From Magnetococcales bacterium (GTDB taxonomy: Bacteria > Pseudomonadota > Magnetococcia > Magnetococcales > Magnetaquicoccaceae): a stretch of 36,738 nt of DNA. The position numbers and the translations under genes were made by a program. The stretch is from positions 1-36,738 of the forward strand of contig JADFYY010000010.1 of assembly GCA_015232825.1 (NCBI GenBank), in the 5' to 3' direction. Under the pieces are notes generated by a model. It made no database searches. It had not been told where the DNA came from and was given only the letters and a program-made list of their open reading frames with translations. This document shows, piece by piece, positions 1 through 9,288 of this stretch (positions within the stretch are counted from its first letter, which is position 1; each line of letters opens with the position of its first letter).

Positions 1-58
1 AGTATCCGCAGTGGGTGCAAATCTCTGCGTTTTTAAACTGTTCTTTTAGTTTCTCCAT
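1..58 (-). CDS. N-terminus of a small protein with a CxxC motif, truncated by the window edge
   Basis: Reverse complement from the ATG at 58..56 reads MEKLKEQFKNAEICTHCGY... open to the left edge; it lies just downstream of the kinase gene on the same strand. Confidence 0.4.
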   Translation of the reverse strand, partial: MEKLKEQFKNAEICTHCGY

Positions 59-80
59 CGGCTCGGAGTCATCCTATCGG

Positions 81-2885
81 TTATCGAGTCTGTTCCAGAT
101 AATGGTGGCAAGCGGTTAGCACATCATCTAGATGTTGATTTAAAGGGTGTAGTAGGGATTGGGAGGTGGTTGTATCCCCAGAACGTAACGCCGTTTCCAG
201 TTTATCGGCCACTGCGACAAGTGCCAAGGCTTCGATATTGCCTGCGGCACCTTTGAGCTTGTGGGTCAGAAATGCGGCAGTACTTGTATCATTTTGTCGG
301 ATGGCATCTTGAATCTCTTGGGTGTTTTCTTGAAATTGTTCGACAAAATTGGCCACAAGGCGGACAAAAAGGGGTTGGTTTCCGTCACAACGTGCAATCC
401 CTTGTTCGATGTCAATCGATTGTGGTGACGAGGGGGGCTCTTCAAGGCGGCTCCATTGGATTATTTTGTGTAATAATTGTTTGATTTCAATTGGTTTGGC
501 AATATGGTCGTTCATTCCAGATGCCAGACAGGCCTCTACTTCCTGTTTCATAGCACTGGCCGTCATGGCGAGAATGGGCAGCGATTCCTGGCCGGGTAGG
601 CCCCGAATGATGCGTGTGGCTGTGTGACCATCCATGACCGGCATTTGCACATCCATGAGGACAAGGGCAAAGGGGGTGGGAGTTGAACGCACGGCCTCCA
701 CGGCCTCTTGTCCATTGTGGGCTAGGGTAATGTTAATGCCGCGTTTTTCTAGAATTACTTGGATGAGTTCCAGGTTGTCTGACAGGTCATCCACCAGAAG
801 AATTTTCTTACCGCGCAGACTTGCAATGCCCATGGTTTCTGGTGGGGTCGGCTCTGTCACGCAAGCGCGCTTTGTTTTCTGTCCAAATTGTGTCATCAGG
901 GCGTCATGCAAAGCGGACGGAGTGATTGGTTTGTGAAGAAAGGTCTGAGTGGTCACATCCGTGAGATTCTGCGGGGGAACCATGAAGAGGATTGGAGTTG
1001 TGGCCAAGTCAGGAGTATTTAAGATGTGATGGGCTGCCTCGATTCCATTCATTTCTGGCATGGCCCAGTCCAAGAGGATCAGGTCATAAGGAGACCCTGC
1101 CAGTATAGCCTGTTGCAATGCATGGATGCCGGTTTTTCCTGAATGGACGTCGGTTGCATCCATATGAAAAGAGGTTAGCAGATTTCGCAATATCTTTCTG
1201 GATGAATCATTGTCATCCACGATCAAGACACGTTTGTTGTACAAACTTTCTGGGATGGAAACGCGAAAGGGAGGGGCATTTTTGGGTATTTCAAAGCGGG
1301 CATGGCAGGCAAAGCGACTCCCAAAGCCGGGTTTGCTTTCCACAGTGATGTCGCCACCCATGAGGATGAGCAGATTGCGACAAATCGTCAATCCCAGACC
1401 GCTGCCGCCATATTTGCGTGTGGTGGAGGAGTCTGCTTGTTGGAAAGGATGAAACAGTTTTTCAATTTGTTCTGCCGAAAGGCCGATGCCGGTATCTTGT
1501 ACCGAGATGTTCAAGGTAACCGGGTTGCCCTCTACAGCCGAGTGTTCAACGGTGATAACAATCTCTCCTTGTTCGGTAAATTTAATGGCATTATCACACA
1601 AGTTGGTGAGTACCTGACCCAAACGGGTGGCATCCCCAGTCAGCTTTCGTGGAATGTCGAGAGGAATCGATACGAGGATTTCAACGTTGGCTTTCTTTTG
1701 GGCCTTGGCCATGACCCCATCGATGACTTGATCGAGCAGCAGATAAAAATCGAACGGGGAGTTCTCCAACTCAATTTTTCCCGCATCGATTTTGGACATA
1801 TCCAGGATGTCATTGATGATGCGTAGCAGGTTGGCGGATGCCGTATGGATTTTCTTTAGGTAACTGTGTTGTTCTGGGGAGAGGTCGGTTTGCATGGCCA
1901 GATAACACATGCCCATAATGGCGTTCATGGGACTGCGAATTTCATGACTCATATTGGCCAGAAAGGCATTTTTGGTCTGATTGGCTGATTCCGCCACTTC
2001 TAGCGTGTCACCAAGTGAGCGTAGCAACTGTTTATAGCCGGTGATGTCACGGATAAAACCCGTAAAGAAAACCTCCTGTTGTACTGTCACGGCCACCAGC
2101 TTCATCTCTAGGTCCACCAGACGGCCATCCGCGCAGACACCTGGCATCATCAATCGCCGTTTCAGTTTGGATTGGTCTGATAGATTTTGGCATCGATAAG
2201 CCAAGGCTTGGTGATAGTTGTCGTGCAATTCTGGCGGAATAATAAACTGTGCAAGATCTTGACCGAGGATCTCTTGACGAGAAAAACCAAATAACTTTTC
2301 TGATGATTTATTAAATTTTACTACTTGACCATTTTTATTAATGGTAATAATCGCATCCATGGTCGTGTCGAGTATGGTCTGCATCTCCGCGATTTGCTCT
2401 CTGGATTGCAGATGATACCGGCGTAAAGAGGCTATGGCGGAACAGACAATGAGTTCATCGAGCAGGTAAAACAGGTTGCCGAAAACGACGGATGAACTGA
2501 ATTCAAAGATAAATGAATGAAATGGAGGAATGTAATAATAGGAGGCAATGAAGGAACCCATCATTGCGGCAAACATGCCAGACCAGAATCCACCAAAAAA
2601 TGCGGAGATAGCGGCTGCCGGGAAAAAAGTCAAAAAGGGGAGGCCCATTTCAGCAGAGCCGATTAGAAAGCGCAGTAGAAAAGCTATTAATATAATGATA
2701 ATTGGAATTAATATGCGTTGTACAGTTGACCGTTCTGCGAACAAGAATTGGTTAATAAGTATCTTAATGGCATTACTAAAAATATTATTAATTAATTTCG
2801 TGTGATGCATGGTTACGGCCTTGATTTGAGAAACCATGAAACAAAAAAAGAGTGTCTGAGAGATGAATTTCCCAGATACTCTCAT
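81..2885 (-). CDS. Hybrid sensor histidine kinase (DUF4118-like membrane domain, PAS, HisKA, HATPase_c, two REC domains, HPt)
   Basis: H-box [16 protein letters not shown], ATPase motifs [11 protein letters not shown] and [12 protein letters not shown], receiver motifs [11 protein letters not shown] and [11 protein letters not shown], HPt motif HKLKGAAGN. Confidence 0.93.
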   Translation of the reverse strand: MRVSGKFISQTLFFCFMVSQIKAVTMHHTKLINNIFSNAIKILINQFLFAERSTVQRILIPIIIILIAFLLRFLIGSAEMGLPFLTFFPAAAISAFFGGFWSGMFAAMMGSFIASYYYIPPFHSFIFEFSSSVVFGNLFYLLDELIVCSAIASLRRYHLQSREQIAEMQTILDTTMDAIITINKNGQVVKFNKSSEKLFGFSRQEILGQDLAQFIIPPELHDNYHQALAYRCQNLSDQSKLKRRLMMPGVCADGRLVDLEMKLVAVTVQQEVFFTGFIRDITGYKQLLRSLGDTLEVAESANQTKNAFLANMSHEIRSPMNAIMGMCYLAMQTDLSPEQHSYLKKIHTASANLLRIINDILDMSKIDAGKIELENSPFDFYLLLDQVIDGVMAKAQKKANVEILVSIPLDIPRKLTGDATRLGQVLTNLCDNAIKFTEQGEIVITVEHSAVEGNPVTLNISVQDTGIGLSAEQIEKLFHPFQQADSSTTRKYGGSGLGLTICRNLLILMGGDITVESKPGFGSRFACHARFEIPKNAPPFRVSIPESLYNKRVLIVDDNDSSRKILRNLLTSFHMDATDVHSGKTGIHALQQAILAGSPYDLILLDWAMPEMNGIEAAHHILNTPDLATTPILFMVPPQNLTDVTTQTFLHKPITPSALHDALMTQFGQKTKRACVTEPTPPETMGIASLRGKKILLVDDLSDNLELIQVILEKRGINITLAHNGQEAVEAVRSTPTPFALVLMDVQMPVMDGHTATRIIRGLPGQESLPILAMTASAMKQEVEACLASGMNDHIAKPIEIKQLLHKIIQWSRLEEPPSSPQSIDIEQGIARCDGNQPLFVRLVANFVEQFQENTQEIQDAIRQNDTSTAAFLTHKLKGAAGNIEALALVAVADKLETALRSGDTTTSQSLLHPLNQHLDDVLTACHHYLEQTR

Positions 2886-2920
2886 TTTTGTTTATGGTCA
2901 AAGTTACCCTACAAACCTTT

Positions 2921-3268
2921 TTACGCCTGAATATCAATCCGTCCAGGCTTGGGTGTGATTTGGGCAGTATCGACACTTTTATCTTTGATTTTGGAAGCTT
3001 GCGCCCCTTTGATTTGCGACATGACCGATGTGGGACGAATGATGCTGGATAGCTGTTTGTTTTCGTTTGATTTTGGCTTTTCCGGGGTGTCTAGGATTTC
3101 TTTGTTTTTGGCAACTTTGGAGACCTGTTCGGTCTTGATCTGTACGATACTCGAAGGACGACTGCTACTGCTGGCAACGGGTACGGCCTTAGCTGGCGTA
3201 GGCTTGTTCGATGGAGGGGCAATGGCATTGGAGTGACTTGGCGTGGCGGATACGGCGGTCAGTGACAT
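2921..3268 (-). CDS. Small low-complexity Ser/Pro/Lys-rich hypothetical protein with a two-copy internal motif
   Basis: 115-aa ORF beginning 6 bp after the stop of the upstream LpoA-like gene on the same strand; RPSSIVQIKTEQVSKVAKNK / RPTSVMSQIKGAQASKIKDK. Confidence 0.5.
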   Translation of the reverse strand: MSLTAVSATPSHSNAIAPPSNKPTPAKAVPVASSSSRPSSIVQIKTEQVSKVAKNKEILDTPEKPKSNENKQLSSIIRPTSVMSQIKGAQASKIKDKSVDTAQITPKPGRIDIQA

Positions 3269-3273
3269 AGTCG

Positions 3274-5022
3274 TTACTCTGTAGTTGAGGGTAATGGAGC
3301 CGTGGCGGAAGCCGCCCCGTTGGATTCGGGTTCATCATCTGTTGATGAGGATTCACCGGGAGTGGGTGTGGATTGTGGATGTTCTTCGGGTGCAGGGGTT
3401 GGAAGCATCTGGATACTGTTAGGATCTTGCGCACCGTTTTGCGGCGGCACAAGAATTGAGACGAATTTTTTCTCTTCGATGCGATAGAGATGATAAAAGC
3501 GTTCACTGATTCCGTTGGGCTGGAAACGGATGAGTCCCGTACTGCCGTGAAATCCGTTTTCTCGGTTAAGCCCCTTCTGCCACTCAACGCCACCGAGTCT
3601 TTGGTCTCGGAGCAGTTGCGCTAAAATGGCAATGCTGTCATAAGTCAGCATGGAGAGGGCTGGAACTGGAGCGACTCCGAGGATTTTTTGATAGATGGCG
3701 TTGAATTGATCTCGTGATGCCAAGTTGCTGTCACAGAAAATGGCACCATTGAGTGCGTCCGCCCCTTCCAGAAGTTCGGGTCGATTCCAGAGCGAGACCC
3801 CTAGCAAAACGGTATTGGGCGCGTGAATGTTGAATGTGACGGCTTGCGGCGCGATCAACCGGGCCTGTTTGGCGGTGACAGGAAGAAAAAGGGCCTCGAA
3901 ATCGACCAGAGGTTCCAGATCTTTTTCCGTGCGGGGCATGGGGCGGTCAAGAGGGTCTAGGAGCGAGGAGGCTCGAGCCGTGGTCAGACGGGTTTTAATG
4001 GCGTCCGGGTCCAGATTGACCAGCATTTTGAGGGCGGTCGAAAAGTCAGTCTCTTGCTCAGGGAAGAGGACTGAGTGGGTGACAATGCCTCCAAGGGCCG
4101 CAATTTCGTTGGCAAAGGTTTGTCCTTGAAGCTTGCCGTAGTCTGAATCGGCTGCCAAAATGGCGAAACGGCGCAGACCGGCCTCATGGATGGCGTGACG
4201 CGCCATGATGCGCGCTTGAGCCTCTGGCTGAAAGGCGTTGAGATAGGTAAAACCACCCGTACCCGCTGTAAGAATCTCGTGTCGGGGATTTAAGGTGATG
4301 ATTGGAATGCGTTTTGCGGCAGCGGATTTTGCAGCGGCCATGGCTTCGGGGTGAAAAACCGGACCGATGATCACCTTGCTGCCTCTGGAGAGGAGATTCT
4401 CCACCGCAAGCCGGGCAGATTCGGCTGTGCCGCCGCTGTCTGCGACCTCCAGGTGAAGATTGACATCCCGATAGTCAGCCAAAGCTTTACGGGCGGCCAT
4501 GACTAGATTATTTCCCATGCCAGCCGATTGACCGCTCATGGGAATCAGCAATCCCACGACAAGAGGATCTTGACCTTGGGAGTCGTTGGCAATGCGTAAC
4601 ATGGCTTCGGCGTTGACAACTGGGGAGAGGGTGGCTTTTTTCCAGAGGGCCTGAGCCTCTTTCTCTTCACCTAAGGTTGCAGCCCGGTCACCCAAAATCA
4701 GGTGCAAAAACGGCAGCAATGGCGAAGATTGCGGTTGCCGGTCAAGTACACTCTTGATTTGTTCCCTTGAGAGAGGCTCTAGGGCTAGAAAGAGTTCTCG
4801 AATTTGTTGCGGTTCTGTGGGAGCCGGAGGAATTTTTTGGATAAAGCTCTTGCTTGTGTCTGGGAGCGGGGTGTTTAAGGTGTTTTTAATCAGCGTTTCC
4901 CAGTATGATTCAGATGGACTGGCAACAGCGGATGTCAGCAACACAAATACCAGAGACGCAAAGGATAGAACTCCATGGCGCAAGATGAGAAGAAAAGCCG
5001 GTTTTTTGATCAAAGCAATCAT
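3274..5022 (-). CDS. Penicillin-binding protein activator, LpoA-like (periplasmic binding protein fold)
   Basis: Signal-like N-terminus; PBP1 fold motifs VGLLIPMSGQSAGMGNNLVMAARKAL, SRGSKVIIGPVFHPEAMAAAKSA, LAADSDYGKLQGQTFANEIAALGG; divergent from rsmI as in the yraLM arrangement. Confidence 0.8.
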   Translation of the reverse strand: MIALIKKPAFLLILRHGVLSFASLVFVLLTSAVASPSESYWETLIKNTLNTPLPDTSKSFIQKIPPAPTEPQQIRELFLALEPLSREQIKSVLDRQPQSSPLLPFLHLILGDRAATLGEEKEAQALWKKATLSPVVNAEAMLRIANDSQGQDPLVVGLLIPMSGQSAGMGNNLVMAARKALADYRDVNLHLEVADSGGTAESARLAVENLLSRGSKVIIGPVFHPEAMAAAKSAAAKRIPIITLNPRHEILTAGTGGFTYLNAFQPEAQARIMARHAIHEAGLRRFAILAADSDYGKLQGQTFANEIAALGGIVTHSVLFPEQETDFSTALKMLVNLDPDAIKTRLTTARASSLLDPLDRPMPRTEKDLEPLVDFEALFLPVTAKQARLIAPQAVTFNIHAPNTVLLGVSLWNRPELLEGADALNGAIFCDSNLASRDQFNAIYQKILGVAPVPALSMLTYDSIAILAQLLRDQRLGGVEWQKGLNRENGFHGSTGLIRFQPNGISERFYHLYRIEEKKFVSILVPPQNGAQDPNSIQMLPTPAPEEHPQSTPTPGESSSTDDEPESNGAASATAPLPSTTE

Positions 5023-5037
5023 TGTGATTCAGAGCCC

Positions 5038-5889
5038 ATGAAAGATCACGCAATTTCAGATGGCAGATTATACATCATTCCCACACCCATCGGCAACCTG
5101 GAAGATATGACATTTCGTGCTGTACGCATTTTGGGGGAGGTGGCGCGGATTTTGGCGGAAGATACGCGGCGCACACGGATTTTATGTGACCGATATGGGG
5201 TGAAGACGCCGGTGGTTCATTTTGATGATCATAATGCCAACCGATTGATTCCAGGGATATTAGCAGAGTTAGCCGCTGGGGCGCGTTTTGCTTTGGTGTC
5301 GGATGCCGGGACGCCTGGCATCAGCGACCCTGGAGTGCCTTTGGTGCGGGCTGCGATTCAGGTGGTGGCTGTGGAGGCGTTGCCAGGGGCTTCGGCGGTG
5401 ACGACGGCCTTATCTGGGAGTGGGTTTGCTTGTGATCGTTTTGTGTTCGAGGGATTTTTGCCGCGCAGAGGTAGCGAGCGACGGCGTCGATTGGACTCTA
5501 TGGCCCAGGAGACGCGGACTGTGGCCTTTTTTGAGTCGCCGCAGCGATTGGCCGCGACCTTGGCGGATCTGGTGGCGGTGGGAGCTGGGGAACGGGCTGT
5601 AGTGGTGGCGCGGGAGTTGAGCAAGGTGTTTGAAACGCTCTATCGGGGATCGGTGGCCGAGTTGGCGGCCCATTTTCATGGCGAAATGGTGCGCGGTGAG
5701 ATTGTGGTGATTTTGAACGGCGGTGTGTTCACCCCTCCTTCAGCAGAGCAAGTTGAGGAACTGTTGGATGCTGCCTTAAATGAAGGCATGAGCATTCGGG
5801 ATGCCACCCGTCATCTGGCATCTAGAACCGGACAATCGGCCTCCGAGCTTTATAAATTGGCCTTGGCCCGGCGACGGGTGGAGGAGTAA
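5038..5889 (+). CDS. rsmI: 16S rRNA (cytidine(1402)-2'-O)-methyltransferase
   Basis: LYIIPTPIGNLEDMTFRAVRIL, DAGTPGISDPGVPLVRAAI, PGASAVTTALSGSGF; the ORF extends upstream to 4975 but homology starts near the ATG at 5038. Confidence 0.93.
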   Translation: MKDHAISDGRLYIIPTPIGNLEDMTFRAVRILGEVARILAEDTRRTRILCDRYGVKTPVVHFDDHNANRLIPGILAELAAGARFALVSDAGTPGISDPGVPLVRAAIQVVAVEALPGASAVTTALSGSGFACDRFVFEGFLPRRGSERRRRLDSMAQETRTVAFFESPQRLAATLADLVAVGAGERAVVVARELSKVFETLYRGSVAELAAHFHGEMVRGEIVVILNGGVFTPPSAEQVEELLDAALNEGMSIRDATRHLASRTGQSASELYKLALARRRVEE

Positions 5890-5920
5890 TGTGGATCTGT
5901 TTGCAATTTTATGATTTTTC

Positions 5921-6214
5921 TCAATCAATCCATGCTTTTTTCAAGTCTCGCGCACTATGGATAATTCTGAAAACCTCAATGCCTGTTTTGAGTGCTTTAT
6001 ACAAAATTAAATAATCCCCGATAGGGTGACCACGGATTCCTATTTGTAACCCTGGATAAACTTTGCCCATTCTGGGTTGACTGGCCAACCGTTCAAGAGT
6101 GCGATCCAATGATAAAACCCAAGCATCTGCATTGTGGATATGATCCATGGCAATATATTGCCAGATCGCTTCAACATCCTTGTAAAATCTGGGCTGGAAA
6201 ACTAAGTGTGACAA
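5921..6214 (-). CDS. ParE/RelE-family toxin
   Basis: 97 aa; RFYKDVEAIWQYIA...RLASQPRMGKVYPGLQIGIRGHPIGDYLILYK...IEVFRIIHSARD is a typical ParE layout. Confidence 0.85.
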   Translation of the reverse strand: MSHLVFQPRFYKDVEAIWQYIAMDHIHNADAWVLSLDRTLERLASQPRMGKVYPGLQIGIRGHPIGDYLILYKALKTGIEVFRIIHSARDLKKAWID

Positions 6215-6405
6215 GGTGTGCCCTGCTTTTTTGCCCAGTCGCTATGTAATCTTTGTTTGATCTCTTGCAAATTCCATTCTAATGGTGGTTCATTATCGGC
6301 TTCCGCTTCTGCTACGGCTTGACGCAGGTATTCTATGTATTCAGGATCATGCATCTCATCTTCAAGGATGATTGACATGGACATGGCGTTACCCCTTATG
6401 AACAA
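6202..6405 (-). CDS. Cognate antitoxin-like small protein upstream of the ParE-like toxin
   Basis: 67-aa acidic ORF overlapping the toxin start by 13 bp; Met8 or Met10 are alternative starts. Confidence 0.6.
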   Translation of the reverse strand: MFIRGNAMSMSIILEDEMHDPEYIEYLRQAVAEAEADNEPPLEWNLQEIKQRLHSDWAKKQGTPCHT

Positions 6406-6432
6406 TTTTGCAAATTGTAATGCAGATCGGTT

Positions 6433-6759
6433 TTACAGCTTTTCAGCCCATTCACCAATCAAGGGGAATTTCCAGGCTCGTCCGACCAGAACCGAGAGGA
6501 TGCCGATGATGGAGAGGATCAGGCAGGCCATGGAGGAAAATTTGAAAAACAGTTTGCCAAAGCCGGGCATGAGCAAGGTGTATACGGCCAAAACCTCCCA
6601 CATCCACAAAATAGCCCCCTGGCGGGCGTGAAAACGGACATAGGTGTCGTCTCGACTGGTCATCATGGGGATCAGGCAAAGCACTCCCATATAGCTAAAC
6701 AAAGCCATGGACCGAGAGAAGAGACCGGCTTTGCGTTGCAGAATAATCGATTGGCTCAT
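6433..6759 (-). CDS. mamF: MamF/MmsF-like (DUF4870/Tic20-like) small membrane protein, candidate magnetosome protein
   Basis: 108 aa; SYMGVLCLIPMMTSRDDTYVRFHARQGAILWMWEVLAVYTLLMPGFGKLFFKFSSMACLILSIIGILSVLVGRAWKFPLIGEWAEKL closely resembles the remembered Magnetospirillum MamF pattern ([33 protein letters not shown]...PGIGKWLFGFSSM); Shine-Dalgarno AAAGGAG upstream. Confidence 0.75.
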   Translation of the reverse strand: MSQSIILQRKAGLFSRSMALFSYMGVLCLIPMMTSRDDTYVRFHARQGAILWMWEVLAVYTLLMPGFGKLFFKFSSMACLILSIIGILSVLVGRAWKFPLIGEWAEKL

Positions 6760-6792
6760 GGCTTATGCATCTCCTTTCGCTTGAGGCTAAGA

Positions 6793-8013
6793 TCAATGGG
6801 TGGTAATTTTAATGGAGCCTGGATTGGTGGATGGACGGGCCACACAGGGGGTAACGCGGGTGATGCATCCAGCCAGTCCGGTCACGATGGTCAATGTGCC
6901 AATGACGATGTCGCCGACTCCTGTGACCACGTTCCTCGCGCTGGCGCGTACCAACGCACCCATTCGGTTGGTCATTTGCGCGGTCTCTTTCATCGGGGTC
7001 GGGTCGGGTGCTGCCACTGACCAAACCGGATGCAAGATGACCTCCACCGCATCGGCTAGCATGTTTATCACACCGGGCAGAAGATTTTCCACGGGGATTG
7101 ACTGGTAAATCTGCACAGCGGTCTCCTCTTGAGGCATGGGAGACTCTACAGACTTAGTGACAACGGCTTCTTCCAGGGGTAAGGATTCTGGCAGAATCTC
7201 ATCGGCCAAAGGGGAAAAATCCATGGGTATGGGTTCTTCAATGGTTGGCGTCTCCAGTGGAGGGGGTTCTAAGGGCTCAGGAGTACCGATTTCTTCATTT
7301 ATTATGAAAGGGTTGATTCTTATGGGTGCGGGTCGCTCTTCTTGAGGTGGTTCTGTGGAAATGGGTTCCTGATCGACAACCGGTTCCTGGAGAATTGGTG
7401 CGGTCTCTTCGGGAATTGGGTCGGGTTCGAGGGTTATCTCTTCTGGGAGGTCGGGAGTCGGTTCATCCAGTGTGTTGATCTCTGGTGCAGGCAGGGCCGG
7501 GAAGGTCTCTTCGCCGAGCAGCCATGGTTGATCGGTTCCAAAGGCACGTTTCACTAGATCCGCATAGACCCGCTGTCTGGCTGCTGGTCGGGATGCCGTG
7601 TTCATGACAGGAGAGAGATCTTCTGGGGCTATTACTGCCGGGAGTTTTTCTTCAACCTTTGCCTCAATCTCGTCTTCAACTTTTTCTTCAGTGATTGCCG
7701 GTAGATCCATTGCAGGTGGCTCTGGTTCTGGCTCAGGCTCTGGATCAGGGTTTGCCTCCTGGATTGGGTCATCGACTAAGCGTGTGGTCTTTTCTGGAAG
7801 GGGAGCCGGGGTAATTCGGTCAAGGGTGGTCCATGGATGGGGTCGATCATCGGATGATGGAAGGATCTCCGTCAGAAAACCGGTCTCCGACCAATTCATG
7901 GGAGGTAGGGAGAGCGGGGCAAACACGGTTGCGGAATTGTCAAACCAGGAAGAGGAAACGTTCCGTCTGGTGGTGGAATTGGTTACTCTCCATGGGTCGG
8001 CCTTTTTGAGCAT
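6793..8013 (-). CDS. Acidic Pro/Glu-rich hypothetical protein with a hydrophobic Gly-containing C-terminal segment
   Basis: 406 aa; PDPEPEPEPEPP and many EEP/PEE repeats; C-terminal VVTGVGDIVIGTLTIVTGLAG; Shine-Dalgarno GAGGAAGGA upstream; ends 33 bp before the mamF-like gene on the same strand. Confidence 0.8.
   Translation of the reverse strand: MLKKADPWRVTNSTTRRNVSSSWFDNSATVFAPLSLPPMNWSETGFLTEILPSSDDRPHPWTTLDRITPAPLPEKTTRLVDDPIQEANPDPEPEPEPEPPAMDLPAITEEKVEDEIEAKVEEKLPAVIAPEDLSPVMNTASRPAARQRVYADLVKRAFGTDQPWLLGEETFPALPAPEINTLDEPTPDLPEEITLEPDPIPEETAPILQEPVVDQEPISTEPPQEERPAPIRINPFIINEEIGTPEPLEPPPLETPTIEEPIPMDFSPLADEILPESLPLEEAVVTKSVESPMPQEETAVQIYQSIPVENLLPGVINMLADAVEVILHPVWSVAAPDPTPMKETAQMTNRMGALVRASARNVVTGVGDIVIGTLTIVTGLAGCITRVTPCVARPSTNPGSIKITTH
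7729..7757 (-). repeat. Short low-complexity tract encoding (PE)n/DPEPEPEPEP
   Basis: ggctctggttctggctcaggctctggatc, approximate 6-bp periodicity inside the Pro/Glu-rich ORF. Confidence 0.6.
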
Positions 8014-8109
8014 TTTTTTGTTCCTTCCTCATGAATATTGCGGATAGTCTATCTTTGCTCGTATAATTGAACGCCATATTGGTTTGTCAGTCAAGCGATT
8101 ACTTGAGAA

Positions 8110-8499
8110 GTGGAGCGATGGGGTATGAATCATGAGGGTCACAAAGCATTAGGCTTTTGGGCTGAAAAAATGGCGGTGGCCTGTTTACAGAAAAAAGGGT
8201 ATCAGATTCTTGACCGAAACGTCCGTTTTCGGAGTGGGGAGCTGGATGTTGTGGCTAAACAGGGGGAGATTCTGGTATTTTGTGAAGTCAAGGCCCGTCG
8301 TGGCCAGGGAACTGGAGGGCCTGGGGAGGCGATTGATCCTCGCAAGCAAACCAAAATGGCTAGGCTGGCAATGGATTATCTGCACTGCCATCCCGACTTG
8401 GTGGATTTGGAGTGTCGTTTCGATGCGGTTTTGTTGTGGCGGGTCGGATTGCGTTGGCAGACTGAGGTGATCGTCGATGCGTTTCGTCCAGGTTGGTAG
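8110..8499 (+). CDS. yraN: YraN family (UPF0102) endonuclease-like protein
   Basis: GFWAEKMAVACLQKKGYQILDRNVRFRSGELDVVAKQGEILVFCEVKARRGQGTGGPGEAIDPRKQTKMARLA; ATG at 8125 is the alternative start. Confidence 0.92.
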   Translation: MERWGMNHEGHKALGFWAEKMAVACLQKKGYQILDRNVRFRSGELDVVAKQGEILVFCEVKARRGQGTGGPGEAIDPRKQTKMARLAMDYLHCHPDLVDLECRFDAVLLWRVGLRWQTEVIVDAFRPGW

Positions 8500-8523
8500 T
8501 CGGTTTTTTTTAAGGGGAGCGGA

Positions 8524-9288
8524 TTGATGACTTGTTTGCGTGTATTGTTGGCGGGAGTTGTGGTGTTGGCGGGGATGCCGGTTTTGTCTGGCTGTGTGCC
8601 GATGGACTCTCCGAATGGCTCCATTAGTTCGGGCTTTTTGGGGGAACGTCGTAGCCCAGATGCTGCCATTGAGGATAATTTGTTGGCCATGAAACTGCGC
8701 AGTTATTACATGCGTAGCGACAAGGTGAGTTTGGCCAATATCAATGTGTCGGTCTATCAGGGGGAGGTGTTACTGACTGGAACGGCGGCCTCGCAAGAAG
8801 AGATAGACACCGCCTTGGATATTGCCAAAAACACGCGCGGTGTGGGGAAGGTCCATTCGGAACTTAAGGTGCAGCATGCCACTCTTGGAGACCACACCAA
8901 GGATGCCTGGTATACCAACGAGGTCAAGGTTCGTCTATTGGCTGACGAGTATGTGCGGGGTCTGGATATTCGGGTCGAGACTACCAAGGGGATCGTCTAT
9001 CTGACGGGTACGGCTCAATCGGTCGCGGAACGGACCCGCGCCATAGAGATTGCCCGACAGGTCAGTGGTGTCAAAGAAGTGGTCTCTTATATCAATGTGG
9101 ATGGCAAATCCCAACCGCTCTCTCCCAAAGCTGAGTCGAAACCGGAGAAGTCTCCGACTGTGGCTCCTGTGCGCATGGGAGATTCCGCGCCAACCGATGT
9201 CCCATTAAAGCGGGGCAATACCGTGACCACCGCGCCCATTCCTTCTGGATCACCCAAACCGGGGGCTTCCATTGACAGCGGTTTCTGA
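8524..9288 (+). CDS. Double BON-domain lipoprotein (YraP/DolP-like)
   Basis: Lipobox LSGC; two BON units: KLRSYYMRSDKVSLANINVSVYQGEVLLTGTAASQEEIDTA and VKVRLLADEYVRGLDIRVETTKGIVYLTGTAQSVAERTRAI. Confidence 0.9.
   Translation: MMTCLRVLLAGVVVLAGMPVLSGCVPMDSPNGSISSGFLGERRSPDAAIEDNLLAMKLRSYYMRSDKVSLANINVSVYQGEVLLTGTAASQEEIDTALDIAKNTRGVGKVHSELKVQHATLGDHTKDAWYTNEVKVRLLADEYVRGLDIRVETTKGIVYLTGTAQSVAERTRAIEIARQVSGVKEVVSYINVDGKSQPLSPKAESKPEKSPTVAPVRMGDSAPTDVPLKRGNTVTTAPIPSGSPKPGASIDSGF

Noticed and set aside
1302-1826. 174-aa plus-strand ORF opposite the sensor kinase
   Set aside because: Antisense to conserved HATPase/HisKA coding sequence
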